Assembly (NCBI GenBank): GCA_019059635.1
Contig: JAGVRJ010000003.1
Span: forward strand, 930,001-994,000
Source of the DNA: Proales similis
Lineage: Eukaryota; Rotifera; Eurotatoria; Ploima; Proalidae
Direction: 5' to 3'
Length of the DNA stretch: 64,000 bases
Each line of letters starts with the position of its first letter. The stretch's first letter is position 1. A model generated the notes under the pieces. It saw only the letters and a program-made list of their open reading frames with translations, was not told the origin of the DNA and searched no databases. The position numbers and the translations under genes were made by a program. Below, one piece after another: positions 12,219-23,100 of this stretch.

Positions 12219-12719
12219 TTAATTTTTCTGCTGATCTGAGCAATCGACAGCAGGTGGCGTTAGAGCGCGTGCAGGTAAAGGCAACGGTGTCGTGTACAAC
12301 AACTCAATGTCGATTCGGTTTAATATTTGATTGGCATTCATTTTGTTTGTGTGCTCGTTCTGTCTCTTGACTGACGCGTCTGGTTCATCTTTTGTCGGCA
12401 TTTCTTAGACAAACCAAAGAAGTTAAGTTTACAGTTTACGACTCTTCTGAGTCAAATTGAATTGAAGTTTACCTTGTTTGGGCTGAATACGCGGTGTAGA
12501 CTTGGCGCTCTTGATTGTAGTATAGAGCATAGTTGCCCCCAGAGCGAGCAAAATTGGAACAAATCTAAAATTGATCAGACTAGCTCATTTGCCGAATGCA
12601 ATCAACTCTTCAAATTTGATTTACATCAGCCACCAAAGAGGACTAAAATAGGCATTGTCAATTTGGCTCGTACTTTTGGTTGAGTTCGAGTCCGTAACTC
12701 GCTCTTGATCAAAATCCAT
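12219..12719 (-). CDS. Array member 4: ectodomain-reduced paralogue without cysteines
   Basis: Three exons can be read. Exon 1 from ATG 12719 has a short hydrophilic N-terminus (MDFDQERVTDSNSTKS...) ending in PLWWLM. The membrane exon gives VPILLALGATMLYTTI, and the tail exon (12403-12219) ends with a distant version of the family tail (NQILNRIDIELL...PLPLPA). The two introns are phase 2 and phase 1, exactly like the last two introns of the other members, and the WW at the membrane edge is conserved. There is no signal peptide and no CC pair, so the six-cysteine ectodomain exons are missing. Either an upstream exon was missed, or the gene lost exons 1-3 and uses a new start, with the span acting as signal anchor. 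It may be a decaying copy, but the frame is intact. Confidence 0.6.
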
Positions 12720-12841
12720 TCTCTTACTTTCCCAATTCTTTTTTTGCAAATTTTCTTATTACGACGCACACAGAAATTCTTTATTTAGAAAACACCGTAA
12801 TAAAAATCTGGGTTCATAATTATATTTTAGATTGCTCTAGT

Positions 12842-13617
12842 TTAATATTTGGCCACTGAACTGCCAGGAATCACGGGCATTGGAGCTCCCGAGTTGTCGC
12901 CGACTTGAATTACCGAAGCTGGAGGTGGGTTTGAATAAGGTGGCGGCGGCGCTTGGTATGGATAGACCTCAGGAGGGTAGGAATTGGTCTGATAGGGATT
13001 ATAGTTCGATTGTGTTGGCCCTTGGTACGCTTGATTTGGATACGCTTGTCTGCAGTGACTCACTCCTATCGGTTGAATTACTAATCAGATTTTGCTTGAT
13101 CAGAAGCGAACAACGCGGTTGAAATTATTTTTCTTAGTTACCCATCGGTTGCCTTTTCTTTTTGCACGCAATGCAAGTGATCACGGTGATGCAAATGGCG
13201 CACATGCACAGTGCCGGAATACTTGGGCGAGCAAATCAGACGCCGCACTCACTGAGCAAGAGTAGCTTCAAACTTACATGAAGAGAAACCAAAGAGCGGC
13301 AAGCTGAGCCTGCTGTTGAGTGCAGCAAGCATCTTCCGCGCTATAAGCATAGTTATCACAGCATCCGTAACGGCAACTTTGTTTCAAATCTCAGTAAATC
13401 GCTAAAGTTCAAAAAAATTAGCAAGTTCTTACTCAATAATGTAGACAACGCCACCACTCTGATAACGGCAAGTGTCTGCTTGAACCTATGGGGGAAAAAA
13501 CACAAGTTTCAATCGAGGCCAGTAAGGTCCTGAGAGGAATCGAATGCAAGGGCTTACTTGGCTTAGGCAGAAAGTAGCCACCAATATAAACAAAATCATG
13601 TTCTTCAAATTTTCCAT
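12842..13617 (-). CDS. Six-cysteine single-pass membrane protein, Shisa/CYYR1-like array member 5
   Basis: Exon 1 from ATG 13617 encodes a signal peptide (MENLKNMILFILVATFCLSQ). Exon 2 gives ADTCRYQSG, and exon 3 gives CRYGCC and EDACC, then LWFLF. Exon 4 encodes a Cys-rich span (CMCAICITVITCIAC) and KKKR. Exon 5 is a Pro/Tyr/Asn-rich tail with PPPPYS, ending APMPVIPGSS. Intron phases 0, 2, 2, 1 match the other members. This one looks most like vertebrate CYYR1/Shisa proteins: Tyr- and Cys-rich ectodomain, Cys-rich membrane span, and several PY-type motifs in the tail. It is probably the oldest or least modified member. Role by family: adaptor that recruits WW-domain E3 ligases or modulates receptor traffic; this is inference. 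Confidence 0.8.
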
Positions 13618-13814
13618 CTGAAATAAATTGCTTCACTTTCGATTGGTGCATGTCACCAGCGATCGATTTTTAAGCATAAGCAATTCGCGCAGAAATGCCG
13701 AGTTGTCAGGGAGCTTATGTAAATGTAAAATTGGCCAATAAAAGTTTTCTTAGAATTCAGTTTTTTTTTTTATTCGAACTTTCTCTTCAATAAAGGCAAA
13801 GGAAAAGCTGAATT

Positions 13815-16355
13815 TCAACTAATTTGAATCACAGGCTTGCCCCGTTCGACAAACATTTCTTGCCTGAGGCGAATGGCTTTGCGCAAATACTCCACTGACG
13901 AGGCATAGTTCCTGAGTTTGTTGTGCGTCTGCCCAATCGAGTTTAACGTGTCTGCCATCAGAACCTTGTTGCCGGCTGAGGCGCTTTTTAAAATCTGCTG
14001 CATTTTTAGGCTCTTGCTTAGTGTCTTGAGCGCTTGTTCGTTTTCGTCAAACGAAGACTGCAGTTCGCCTTTGTAGAACAGAATTCGAGCGCTTGACTCG
14101 GACGCTAATCCTTGACTGACCTGTTGGCTTATCTGAAACGCCTCATTTATGTGTGCCAGCGCTTGTTCTTTGTTGCGACGGCCTTTTTCAACCATGGCCA
14201 GATTGAGCAGAGTTTCGGCCACCTGTTCATTATCACGTCCGATGCACTCGAGCCGAATACTCAAGGCTCTTTCCAGCTCGCTGGCCGCCTTGTCGAATTT
14301 CTTCATTTCCATGTGAACGAGTGCTAGTTTGGTGAGCGTCCGGGCTACAGTCAAGTTCTTGCCCGAGTAGAGTTTTATCTCCAAATCGAGACATTTGCTC
14401 AAATAGTGAAGCGCATGCTGCGGTTTGTTGAGCTCAAGGAAAACAAGTCCGATGTTGTATTGTGTGTCGGCAATGTGAGGATGCGCACTTCCAAATGTCG
14501 GCTGCATGAGTTTAAGCGCTCGTTTGAAGTAAGCGATTGCCTGCTCGTGCTGGCCCATTCGTCTGTACTCGAGTCCGATGCTGTTTAAAGTGACCAGCAT
14601 TGTCGACGATGGACGCTCTGCAAGAAGCGTTTTGATGTCCAACGATTTGTTGAAATACTCGAGCGCTTGCTTTGAATTGTGCAGGCGACTGAATAGATTG
14701 CCAAGGTCATCAAATGTTTTGGCAACACTCAAGCTGTGCTTCATGTTAAGCTCTGACTTTAACTCGAGCGCTTGTATGTGGCATCGATGAGCGCGAGCAA
14801 AGTCCTCTCTCAGCTCATGAATTCGGCCCATTTCGCTCAGCGATTCGGCCATGCTCTCGTTAGGCGCCGGATAGATTTGCTTTTTCAATTGAAGCGAACG
14901 CTCGAAATATTCAAGCGACTGATTCAGATCTCCGAGCTCTCGTTTCACTCGTCCGATTGTGTCGAGAACAATAGTGACCGCCGGTTGCCGTCCGTTAAAA
15001 AACTGTTGGTCCACTTCAAGGCATCGATTGAGATTGACAAGCGCCTCATCGAAATTCTTCATCTCCGCCTGCACAGAGCCCAAATGCTTATAAACAACAA
15101 ACTCAAGCAACGGCTCTTTTCGAGTTCTGCTTGTAAGAGTTTGCAGCGCGCTGAGGTAATCTTCACAAGCTCGGGCCGATTCGTGAAAAACGCGCTGTCT
15201 ATATCTGCCCAGTTTCAAGTACAGACTCACTATCGAGGTGTTGGCTCGTTCAATCTTGACTCGGTCAGCGAATTGAGCATGAAGCTCAAGCAACTTGACT
15301 ACATGCGGTGTCCAGATCGAGCTTTTGTGCCACACATCGTCTTCATCGAGCAGAGAAACGTCAATCACTGAGTCTAGTCTGATTGCCAGATTTGAAATGA
15401 TCTCAGAGAGCTTGCCGCTTTGCTTCACTCGTTCACTGATTTCATTTTTAACCATGCGATGCACATTAATCAAGTTGTCCCAGACGCGAATGAACTTGAA
15501 TTTCTGCAACTGGCTCAGGCAGGCCGAATGCGAGCTCTTCCATTTAAACAAGCCCGGCACTAGTTCAAGCGGAATGAAGTCAGTGTCCAAAAAAACGAGA
15601 TGCTTTAGAAGTTTGGCTGCTTCGTCGTTGCCCAGCGAGTCGAATATGAAGCCCAGCTCATTCGAAGCGTGCTGTTTAAGTCCGTCTAAAATTGCGCGCG
15701 GCTCTGCAGGGTTTGTTGTGATATAGCCGCACGTTATCTGAGCCTTCAACGGAAGGATGTCTTCACTGTTCGGTTTTGATTCCTCGCTGCTCGCCAACAG
15801 CTTGTATAGCTCGTCGTATTCTTTTGTTCGGTCTCTGATTCGATTGTCCAATAGCTTGCTTATGAGCTCGCGCGTCTCTTTGCGCGCCAAATAGCCGAGT
15901 TCGATCGGATCGCTTACGAGCTCAATAAGCTCTCGATCTGACGTCAATAGCAAAACATTCAGGTTGGCTGGCAACGAACTAATAAACTCGGCCACGAATC
16001 GGCAGCAATTATCAAATATGAAAAGGTAACTTTGCTCGCTTTTGCCAAGCTTTTCATAAACAGCTTCAATCAAGAGCTCTTTGCTCTCTGCTGCCGAGGA
16101 TGCTCCGAGCTCGTGAGCGATCAAATAAAACTGCTGTTTGGCCTTGTCAATTGTGTCCATGCTGAACAGTCTTGTTTGACGCTCGGTGGCGTGTCGACTC
16201 GCATACTGAAGAGCAGCCGTGCGTTTACCCAGCCCGGGTGCGCCGTAAACAAGAGCGACGTTCGATTGCTTGAATATGGCTTGAAGTTTGTCAATCACAT
16301 CCTCTCGTATGATCAGGCCAGCTTGTTCGCCGTTAATCAGTTCGCCGCAGTGCAT
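13815..16355 (-). CDS. STAND-type NTPase with C-terminal TPR array
   Basis: Intronless frame of 846 residues. The N-terminal third is a P-loop NTPase: Walker A VYGAPGLGKRTAAL (about residues 36-49), Walker B-like YLFIFDNC (about 112-119), and a sensor-type LLLTSD at about 136. From about residue 395 to the end come TPRs of the roughly 42-residue kinesin-light-chain/NPHP3 kind (A...Y..AL.L...G..H...A.TL..IG.V). The layout is that of signal-transduction ATPases (NB-ARC/NACHT-like plus TPR), which usually oligomerise when the sensor repeats bind a ligand. No effector domain precedes the NTPase in this frame. The frame is open upstream of the ATG to an AG at about 16380, so a 5' coding exon may exist. 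No clear one-to-one orthologue was recognised. Confidence 0.8.
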   Translation of the reverse strand: MHCGELINGEQAGLIIREDVIDKLQAIFKQSNVALVYGAPGLGKRTAALQYASRHATERQTRLFSMDTIDKAKQQFYLIAHELGASSAAESKELLIEAVYEKLGKSEQSYLFIFDNCCRFVAEFISSLPANLNVLLLTSDRELIELVSDPIELGYLARKETRELISKLLDNRIRDRTKEYDELYKLLASSEESKPNSEDILPLKAQITCGYITTNPAEPRAILDGLKQHASNELGFIFDSLGNDEAAKLLKHLVFLDTDFIPLELVPGLFKWKSSHSACLSQLQKFKFIRVWDNLINVHRMVKNEISERVKQSGKLSEIISNLAIRLDSVIDVSLLDEDDVWHKSSIWTPHVVKLLELHAQFADRVKIERANTSIVSLYLKLGRYRQRVFHESARACEDYLSALQTLTSRTRKEPLLEFVVYKHLGSVQAEMKNFDEALVNLNRCLEVDQQFFNGRQPAVTIVLDTIGRVKRELGDLNQSLEYFERSLQLKKQIYPAPNESMAESLSEMGRIHELREDFARAHRCHIQALELKSELNMKHSLSVAKTFDDLGNLFSRLHNSKQALEYFNKSLDIKTLLAERPSSTMLVTLNSIGLEYRRMGQHEQAIAYFKRALKLMQPTFGSAHPHIADTQYNIGLVFLELNKPQHALHYLSKCLDLEIKLYSGKNLTVARTLTKLALVHMEMKKFDKAASELERALSIRLECIGRDNEQVAETLLNLAMVEKGRRNKEQALAHINEAFQISQQVSQGLASESSARILFYKGELQSSFDENEQALKTLSKSLKMQQILKSASAGNKVLMADTLNSIGQTHNKLRNYASSVEYLRKAIRLRQEMFVERGKPVIQIS

Positions 16356-17647
16356 TTCAGGCTTGTGATCGTCAAAAACCTAATAACACATATCTAAGCT
16401 ACACACAAATGTATAATGAAATGAACAAAAAGAAAACATCATTAGACAGTATGACTCTTTAGAAAAAAAAAGTATAATAATGAATTAGACTTAATGCGCC
16501 TTGTTTCAAGAGGGTATAAAGTTTCATTCATTTGGAAAGAATAACATGACGAGTCGTTATGGGCCTAAACAACAAAGAGAAAAACTAAAAGAAAAAAAAA
16601 ATGAACGTTTGCTGCGAGAGTGTTTGCGCTCGAACGCAAATAATGCTAATAATTTCGTGTTTCTTCTCTCCAATGCTATTTCACCTTCGCGCCCACAAAC
16701 CGAATGCGATGCTGGTGCGGCTGCTACCACTGCTGCTGCTGCGCTCGCCAACTCAGATAGAATGAATAGTAGCGTTTTACTCGGTTTTATTTACCTTGTG
16801 TTGCGAGAGAGTGTCAAACGGAGAAATGAAATGGAAATCTGCTCGCGACTGCAGGCAGCCGCACGGTCGGAAGCTGAAATCACTCATCAATTCAACGCCT
16901 GCAATGCCAATAGTGACGAATGCGTGTTGCGATTTTATAGGCGCTCAGGTCGTGTATAATCGTTTCGGATTCTTGTTTCGAATAACCGGATTAGGGTACA
17001 GTTGCCACTCCCATTCTAGTTGACAAGCGTCTATTTAATCTGATTTAGCGCCAAGTTAGCTGCCCTTTGATTTTATTCAAGTTCATTGTGCTCTCTCTCT
17101 CTGCATCTATTGTCATTTCACCCCCTGACTAAACCCCACTCGGTCTCACTCTCCATTCTTTTCTATCCTTCTCTTTTTCTCCTCACGCTCTGGTGGCACT
17201 CGAGCTTCAGCCACATTAAATGGTGGTAGCTGTTTTGGGGGGGATTAGACGCTCCTTGAGACCATATGCGCGACTAAACTCGTTCAAAATTTCATTCCAT
17301 TAGAGTTAAGTAATAGTCATCAGGTGCTCGTTAAAAACAAAAACAAAGCGCTAGATCTTGATTTTCGCTCTTGGCTTTGAAATTGAATCATCCAGGATTC
17401 AGTTCTCGGTCTTTTAATGATTAAATAAATTTATTCATTTGTAATTTGAGACCATCTTAAGTTTCTTTTGTCTTTCGAGTAGCTCTCCTTTAAATTGAAG
17501 CACCTACAGTGATTAAATCAAAAGCACAAAAACAACCATTTCGTTAGTCTTGTACATTTATTGGGCTTGGATGTAAAGCTGTTTAAGGTTTCTGATCGCT
17601 TGCTCCTGAACTTTTCAGCTGCTAAATTCCTCTGCAGAGGACAGCGT
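16356..17647. other. Intergenic region
   Basis: About 1.3 kb between the STAND gene start and the MAP10-like gene 3' end. It holds poly-A runs, a GCT/GCA-repeat stretch (about 16705-16745) and a CT run (17090-17105). A minus-strand AATAAA at 17557-17562 could serve the MAP10-like gene. A 152-codon plus-strand open frame at 16501-16959 shows no domain and looks spurious. An upstream exon of the STAND gene may lie here. Confidence 0.5.
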
Positions 17648-19918
17648 CTATTTACTTGTGGAAAGCGATTCGTCAACAAAACTGAGCAAGTTGTAAGAGT
17701 TTTCCGATATTTTTGACGAAGAGCGAACCTCGCTGGGACCAGTCAAACCGAGGTACTCGATTTCATCATAAATCCGGTCAATCTCGTCGTCGTTTTTTTC
17801 GTCTTGTTTCACTTGATTCTTATCGCTCTCGTTGTCAGATTCTTCGTCTATTGGCTGATCGAGGCCACTATTCAGGGACAGCGATCTTCTCGGCGATATG
17901 CTTGGCGTTCTTCTGACGGGCGACTGAGACCTGGTCGACTCGTCCAACGACGACGACTCGAAGCTTTCTGTGTACTTTCGCTCCCTGAACACGTTTCGCG
18001 TTTCCTCAGTCGTCGCTTCTTCGGTTTGTTTTCCTGTACGGCTTGACGACTCGCTGCTCTTACTTGCCTCGCTTTCTTCCTCTGCAGGCTTGAAAACAAA
18101 AGCGTCGCCAAATTGAACTGTTCTAACTCTCTGACTACCAAACTCTTCATTCCAGAGCTGAGTGTTCAACGTGCTCTCTATTTCGACTTTGTTCAGCAGA
18201 GAAGTGCTCGCCTCGCCGCTTCCCTCAAGCTCCTGGTTTTCATTTAAATTGCTTGAACGAGCGGCCGGCTCTGGTTCGTTCAAATCTTGAGTTTTGACTG
18301 CTGATATCGAATCCTGAGTTGAGCCTTGAAGGAGAACATCCCTTAAATTTTGTTCCAAACGCCTAGTCGAATCAAGAGTGCTGCTCGCCACGCGGTCATT
18401 ATCAGCCGTGTCTTTGCCGATTGCTCGACGATTCATTTCTATCCTCAGTCGATGTGTATGCGTCAGTCCATATTTCAGAGGTGATTTGCTCAATCTTTTC
18501 CCTTCTTGGCGTCTATTTGCCTTGGCCAAGTTCCTTGCTTTGGGCACAGGAGTCGCTTGTTTAGGTTCAGCCAGTCTTGTGACTGTTTGAATCATGTGCT
18601 CTCGCGATTTCAAACGGCCCTGGTCGCTTGGCTTGGCTTGAATTGGTCGCCTTGCGTCGGTTGAAATCACCCGATTCGAACTCTTTTGTTGACTTGGACT
18701 AGATGCTACGTTTTGTTTTTTCGACTTCATTCGGCTCGTTTTTGATCCTTGAAGGAGATTTTTGAGTTGAAGCATTTCGTCGAGAAAACTCTTCAGAAGC
18801 GGGAGTTGTTCTAACGAGCTGATCTCATCGCTAATCAGCGTTTGAACTCGCTTCAGCTCGTTGGGCTTGTTCTCGGGCCTGTCGAGGTTAGGCTGAGAAG
18901 TGTCTAATTCGGCGTCCGGTTCTTTTATTGCTCGACTCAGCGCTTGTCTCAGGTACTGAATTCTCTCTGAAATTTCTGTCTTCTTTTGCTTTATTTCGTC
19001 TATTGTGACCTTATCCGGGCGACTCGAATGATACGAGAGAGCTGGTGGGCAATAAGGAGCTGGCTCTTCGCTTTCTTCCTCTTGTTCTTCTCTCACTGCT
19101 TCGTTCTTGTTTTTGGCTTCATTCTCTTCAGAGCCAGTGTTTGATGACAATGAACTTTGATTCAAACTCGCCTCACCATCAACTTGGTCTGTTTGAATTT
19201 CGGCGTCTCTTCTGCAATTCTTTCCTTTGGCTTTTCTTGACTCCTTCAGTTTGGGCTCATTCCAAATTTGAACTCCTTTGGACTGTTGTTCAGCTTGCGC
19301 CAGTTGATCTGAGCTGTCACTTGGAGTTTTCTCAGATGTGCTGCGGAACTCTTTCCGTTCTGGAACAAGTTCCTGGTCGAAGTGAGGCAAAAGGGCAGCG
19401 CCAAATGTGCTCAGACGGCAAGCAAGTGACACATGACCGACATTCTCGCCCATAAGTGTTTTTAAATCAAACACGCCGTGTATTAGCTCGCTGCTCTGCT
19501 CCTCTCCGCTGAGTTTCTCTATCGAACTCTTCATCGGAACAGAGGTGCTAGCTATGAGCTTGTGCGGCTCGAACACTGTGTCCAACAGCATCACATACAT
19601 CGGTGTGATTCGCAAATAATTCTTCAACGAATTGAAGTCGGCACGAAACAAGGCTGATTTGCCTCTTGCGAATATAAATCGTCCGTGCGGATCGAGGAGC
19701 TGAGTGAAACATGGCAATCGTGCAAAACGGTCCAGGGGGTAGCTCAAGTCGAGTTTCTCTTTAAGTTCGCTGGCGTCATAGTCGTCGACGAGTTTGATGG
19801 CCAACGTTGGATAGTCAAGCAGGCGGCAAGCAACAGCCGGCAGTAGGCACGGATTTGATCGCGGGCGATTTAATTTTACAAAGTTAACAACAATTTCGAT
19901 CGAAAACAATGTCTCCAT
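17648..19918 (-). CDS. MAP10: Microtubule-associated protein 10-like
   Basis: Intronless frame of 756 residues. The first 190 residues resemble the conserved N-terminus of MAP10 (KIAA1383): LFSIEIVVNFVKL, then LPAVACRLLDYPTLAI, then FARGKSALFR, and a hydrophobic TPMYVMLLD strand. MAP10 binds and stabilises microtubules and acts in cytokinesis in vertebrates; human MAP10 is likewise a single-exon coding gene of similar size. The rest (about 200-756) is low complexity, rich in Ser, Glu, Lys and Arg, with a short helical stretch around 300-400 and basic patches that could bind microtubules. The ATG was chosen because the conserved block starts at residue 4. The assignment rests on the N-terminal block alone. 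Confidence 0.72.
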   Translation of the reverse strand: METLFSIEIVVNFVKLNRPRSNPCLLPAVACRLLDYPTLAIKLVDDYDASELKEKLDLSYPLDRFARLPCFTQLLDPHGRFIFARGKSALFRADFNSLKNYLRITPMYVMLLDTVFEPHKLIASTSVPMKSSIEKLSGEEQSSELIHGVFDLKTLMGENVGHVSLACRLSTFGAALLPHFDQELVPERKEFRSTSEKTPSDSSDQLAQAEQQSKGVQIWNEPKLKESRKAKGKNCRRDAEIQTDQVDGEASLNQSSLSSNTGSEENEAKNKNEAVREEQEEESEEPAPYCPPALSYHSSRPDKVTIDEIKQKKTEISERIQYLRQALSRAIKEPDAELDTSQPNLDRPENKPNELKRVQTLISDEISSLEQLPLLKSFLDEMLQLKNLLQGSKTSRMKSKKQNVASSPSQQKSSNRVISTDARRPIQAKPSDQGRLKSREHMIQTVTRLAEPKQATPVPKARNLAKANRRQEGKRLSKSPLKYGLTHTHRLRIEMNRRAIGKDTADNDRVASSTLDSTRRLEQNLRDVLLQGSTQDSISAVKTQDLNEPEPAARSSNLNENQELEGSGEASTSLLNKVEIESTLNTQLWNEEFGSQRVRTVQFGDAFVFKPAEEESEASKSSESSSRTGKQTEEATTEETRNVFRERKYTESFESSSLDESTRSQSPVRRTPSISPRRSLSLNSGLDQPIDEESDNESDKNQVKQDEKNDDEIDRIYDEIEYLGLTGPSEVRSSSKISENSYNLLSFVDESLSTSK

Positions 19919-20062
19919 TGGAATGTCAATGATTTCTCAATTAAACGCATTCAACATTCAAATGCCGGTTGCCTTGACAACTGAAGTCGAACTGGCCAAT
20001 AAGACAAATAAAATGCAACGCAAACGAGTCAATGAATATCCAGAGCTGAGAGTAGTCAGAAT

Positions 20063-20068
20063 TTTATT
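20063..20068 (-). terminator. Candidate poly(A) signal downstream of the polycystin duplicate
   Basis: TTTATT on the plus strand (AATAAA on minus) lies about 170 bp past the stop at 20241 and outside the duplicated unit. It is the first such signal I find downstream of either polycystin 3' end. Confidence 0.45.
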
Positions 20069-20183
20069 TTCTCAAGCTAAAGCGTCCAGCTAAACTTAGA
20101 AAAAAAGTTTTGATTATTGATGGCTTGGCTATTGTCTCTTGAGAACATCAGCCAAATCTTTGTATAATGGCGTGAGCTTTTTT

Positions 20184-23100
20184 TGCTCACTTTCAATCTT
20201 AAATTTAAGCAAATAAGACGACTTGATGGTTAAAGAAACATCATTTGTCGCGAGTTACTTGATTTATTTTGGCAATGAGATGAGCAACACTTGTGCTCAA
20301 ATGCTGACATTGGTCGTTGCTGTTGCTGTATGCTGGCTTAATTGAAGATCTAAACCCAAAGAGTGCTCGTATCTTGGTTAAAATAGAGCTTATTGGGTCG
20401 GAGCCATCATGATCCACGGGTGGGAGCTCGCGACGAATCATGGCATACGAGTCGTTGATTATTGTAAAGAACAGACTCAGCAGGAAGAACACCATCACGA
20501 GGTTATAGGCAACAATCAGAGGAGCGGTAAGCACCGCATTCGCCCGGGTCATCTCACCGACTTCGAACTTGCCAAGAATCATTTCGAAGGCTGTCTGCAT
20601 CGACTGAAGCACAGTGGAAAAAGAAGCCAATCGCTCACTGAATATCAGATAGAATAGCTGCACAAACGCGAGCCAAATAAGCAGAGCCAACAAGCCAAAC
20701 TGAAGGATTGTTGACGATGCCCGCTTGAGAGTGCGACTTAGCTGCGAGACGCGCCAGTTGAAGTTAAGCAGCTTGAAAAACTGAATTGTTCCGAGGGCAG
20801 CGCAAAACCCGAAGCAGAGCGAGAGACCTTGATTGGACGGTGTTATTGGCTGGAGATTGATGAACTCGCTCTTTGCCTTGAACTTGTCCGATACTCGGTA
20901 GTAGGCGTACAACCGGTGCAGATACATTGCAAAAGCGGCCAGAGAAAATGCGATCAGCATCAACTGCACATAGTTCCAGAACTCCTTTAAATAGGCAAGT
21001 TTCTTTCTATACGCTTGAATGATCTCACGAACAGCGAAAGCGAGAACAAAGCCAAGGTAGAGAAGCGAGCAGATAATCGTGAACGAGTAGAGATCTTGGC
21101 TGAGACTGGTCAGACTGAGTGGACTGAGCTGGGCAGAGGCCAAGACATTGCCAGTGGGCAGAATCTCGAAAAAGAACTGAACGTGAATGAAGAGACCACA
21201 GTTGGGATTGAAGGCGGAGAACTCGGCCGAGACGCCTCTGGACCGTCGGTCGATCCAACCGGCAGCCCTAAGTTCATCGAGGTCTGAAAGTGACTCTGAC
21301 TGATTACCGCCAAGTCTCAACACGTATCCTCCTCCCAAGTACTCAGCGAACCGACCGACGAACGGCAAACTATCCAGGTCACTCGCTGACCAGTACTCGA
21401 ATGCTCTGTTTACTCTCGAGGAGGCGGCTGAGGCGGTTCGCTCTGTCCAGCTTGGGCCGTAACTTTGCTTGTCATGGTTCCAGACTGATAAATCGTGGTC
21501 GCAGTAATCTGTTATCGAGCGAACTCGAGAAGCCGGTTTACAAGAGCCTTCAGAAGGTTTTGTCAAGTTAAGCGGAAAGGAGAAAGGCTGAGAAAAGTTA
21601 CTTGGCTCCACGCGCACTTGGCGGATGATCGGGTTTTCGATCAGATAGGTTGCAAGATCGGACAGCTGATAGACACGATCGGAGATTCGCGAGTGCTTCA
21701 CCTGCGGAACGAACCTCGTTTCTAGCCAGTTCCAGACTTGATTTATGGACTTGACCTGGGCGAACTCGTCGACGGACAAAGTCAGTCTCATCTGACGCTG
21801 CATCGGAAAAGCGGAAAAGTTTCGATTCGAGTACGAAGTGACGAAAAGAATCCAAAGGAAAAGTGCGTGGACTATCAATTGTTTGATTATTCCTTTCACC
21901 TTCAGTTCTCTCAGGCGCTCCTCCTTTTGCCTCTGAAGCTCTTGGCCTTCGATAGGCGACACGGGCGTGCTGAAATCTGTCCGATCACAAGCGTACTCTT
22001 CTGAAGCAGTCTCGTTCTTTTTCAGGTCGTTATTCACCGAATACTTGTCATCGGTCTTGCGGAAAACGGCCACAAAGAAAAAGGTTACAAGGGCGACTTG
22101 AAGCGGCTGAGTGAGCAAAATGGACGAGAGTAGCGAGGCCAGAAGAGATGTTAACCATTCAGACACTTTCTGATCGCCAAAAGTGAAGCCTCGCACCAAA
22201 ATGAAGAAGATGCAGACCACGGCAATCACAAAGGAGAACGCGTAAGCGACTATTTTGAACCACCAGGGCAGAGAGTGAAAACTCAGTCGGCCTTGTTTTG
22301 TTTCTTTGGGCTGTTTGACTGAATGGCGAGGACGCGAGCGACGAAAGAGTTGCACCAAGAGGAAGCTGGGCGGAAATATGATCAAGTTGGTCACAATCCC
22401 GATTGCAATCTGCTCTGGGGTGAGACTGAGGGGGCCAATCTTGAGCGCGTCCGGATTGGAGCTGCGCTGCGTGTCGTAGTAGAGAATGTTCATGAGCATG
22501 CTCATGTAGAGTAGCACGAAGCAGCACGTTAGCCGATCCAATCTGGAGAAGGAGCTCTGAACGGGCCGGGAAATGACCGAAAACCAAAGATGGTTGTCAC
22601 TTAGATTCATGCGCGTCTGTTTCTGCAAAAGATACTTGAACTCTCGCTTCTGCTTTTCTCCACAAGCGGCAATCAATCGATCTAATCGGCCATCGCCTCT
22701 ATCAACCGCCAGCCACTGTTCGCCAATGAAGTAGGCCGAACTAGCTCCGGACAAGTCGTTCACAATGGCGTGTTTCAGATACCATGAGGCAGCTCCTCCC
22801 CGGCCGGAGTTGTCATGCCAGAATCGCGCATACAACAGATCGCCAAGTGGTCGGTCGCTTGAGACCACAAACGTGTCTACAGACCCTCTGGCGAACAGCT
22901 GTCTTTTGCTGTCTTGCAGTTTGAAAGCCTGCGACTCTCCCTTGGTTCCTGTCAGAACGAGCTGGACCCGAGACTTGGTGCCTGCACCTCGTCGATTGCC
23001 GGTGAACACAATCACTTCGTATAAGTTGCTGTCGCTTTCGTTCAGATATGTGATGCCCATTTTCTGCTTGTCCTTGCGATCTAGATTCCAGCAGATGACC

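Noticed and set aside
14772-15371. 199-codon plus-strand open frame opposite the TPR gene
   Set aside because: Antisense shadow of a long coding exon; no motif of its own.
16501-16959. 152-codon plus-strand open frame
   Set aside because: No domain, signal or sensible composition; starts in A-rich sequence and contains a GCT-repeat stretch; better explained as upstream DNA of the STAND gene.
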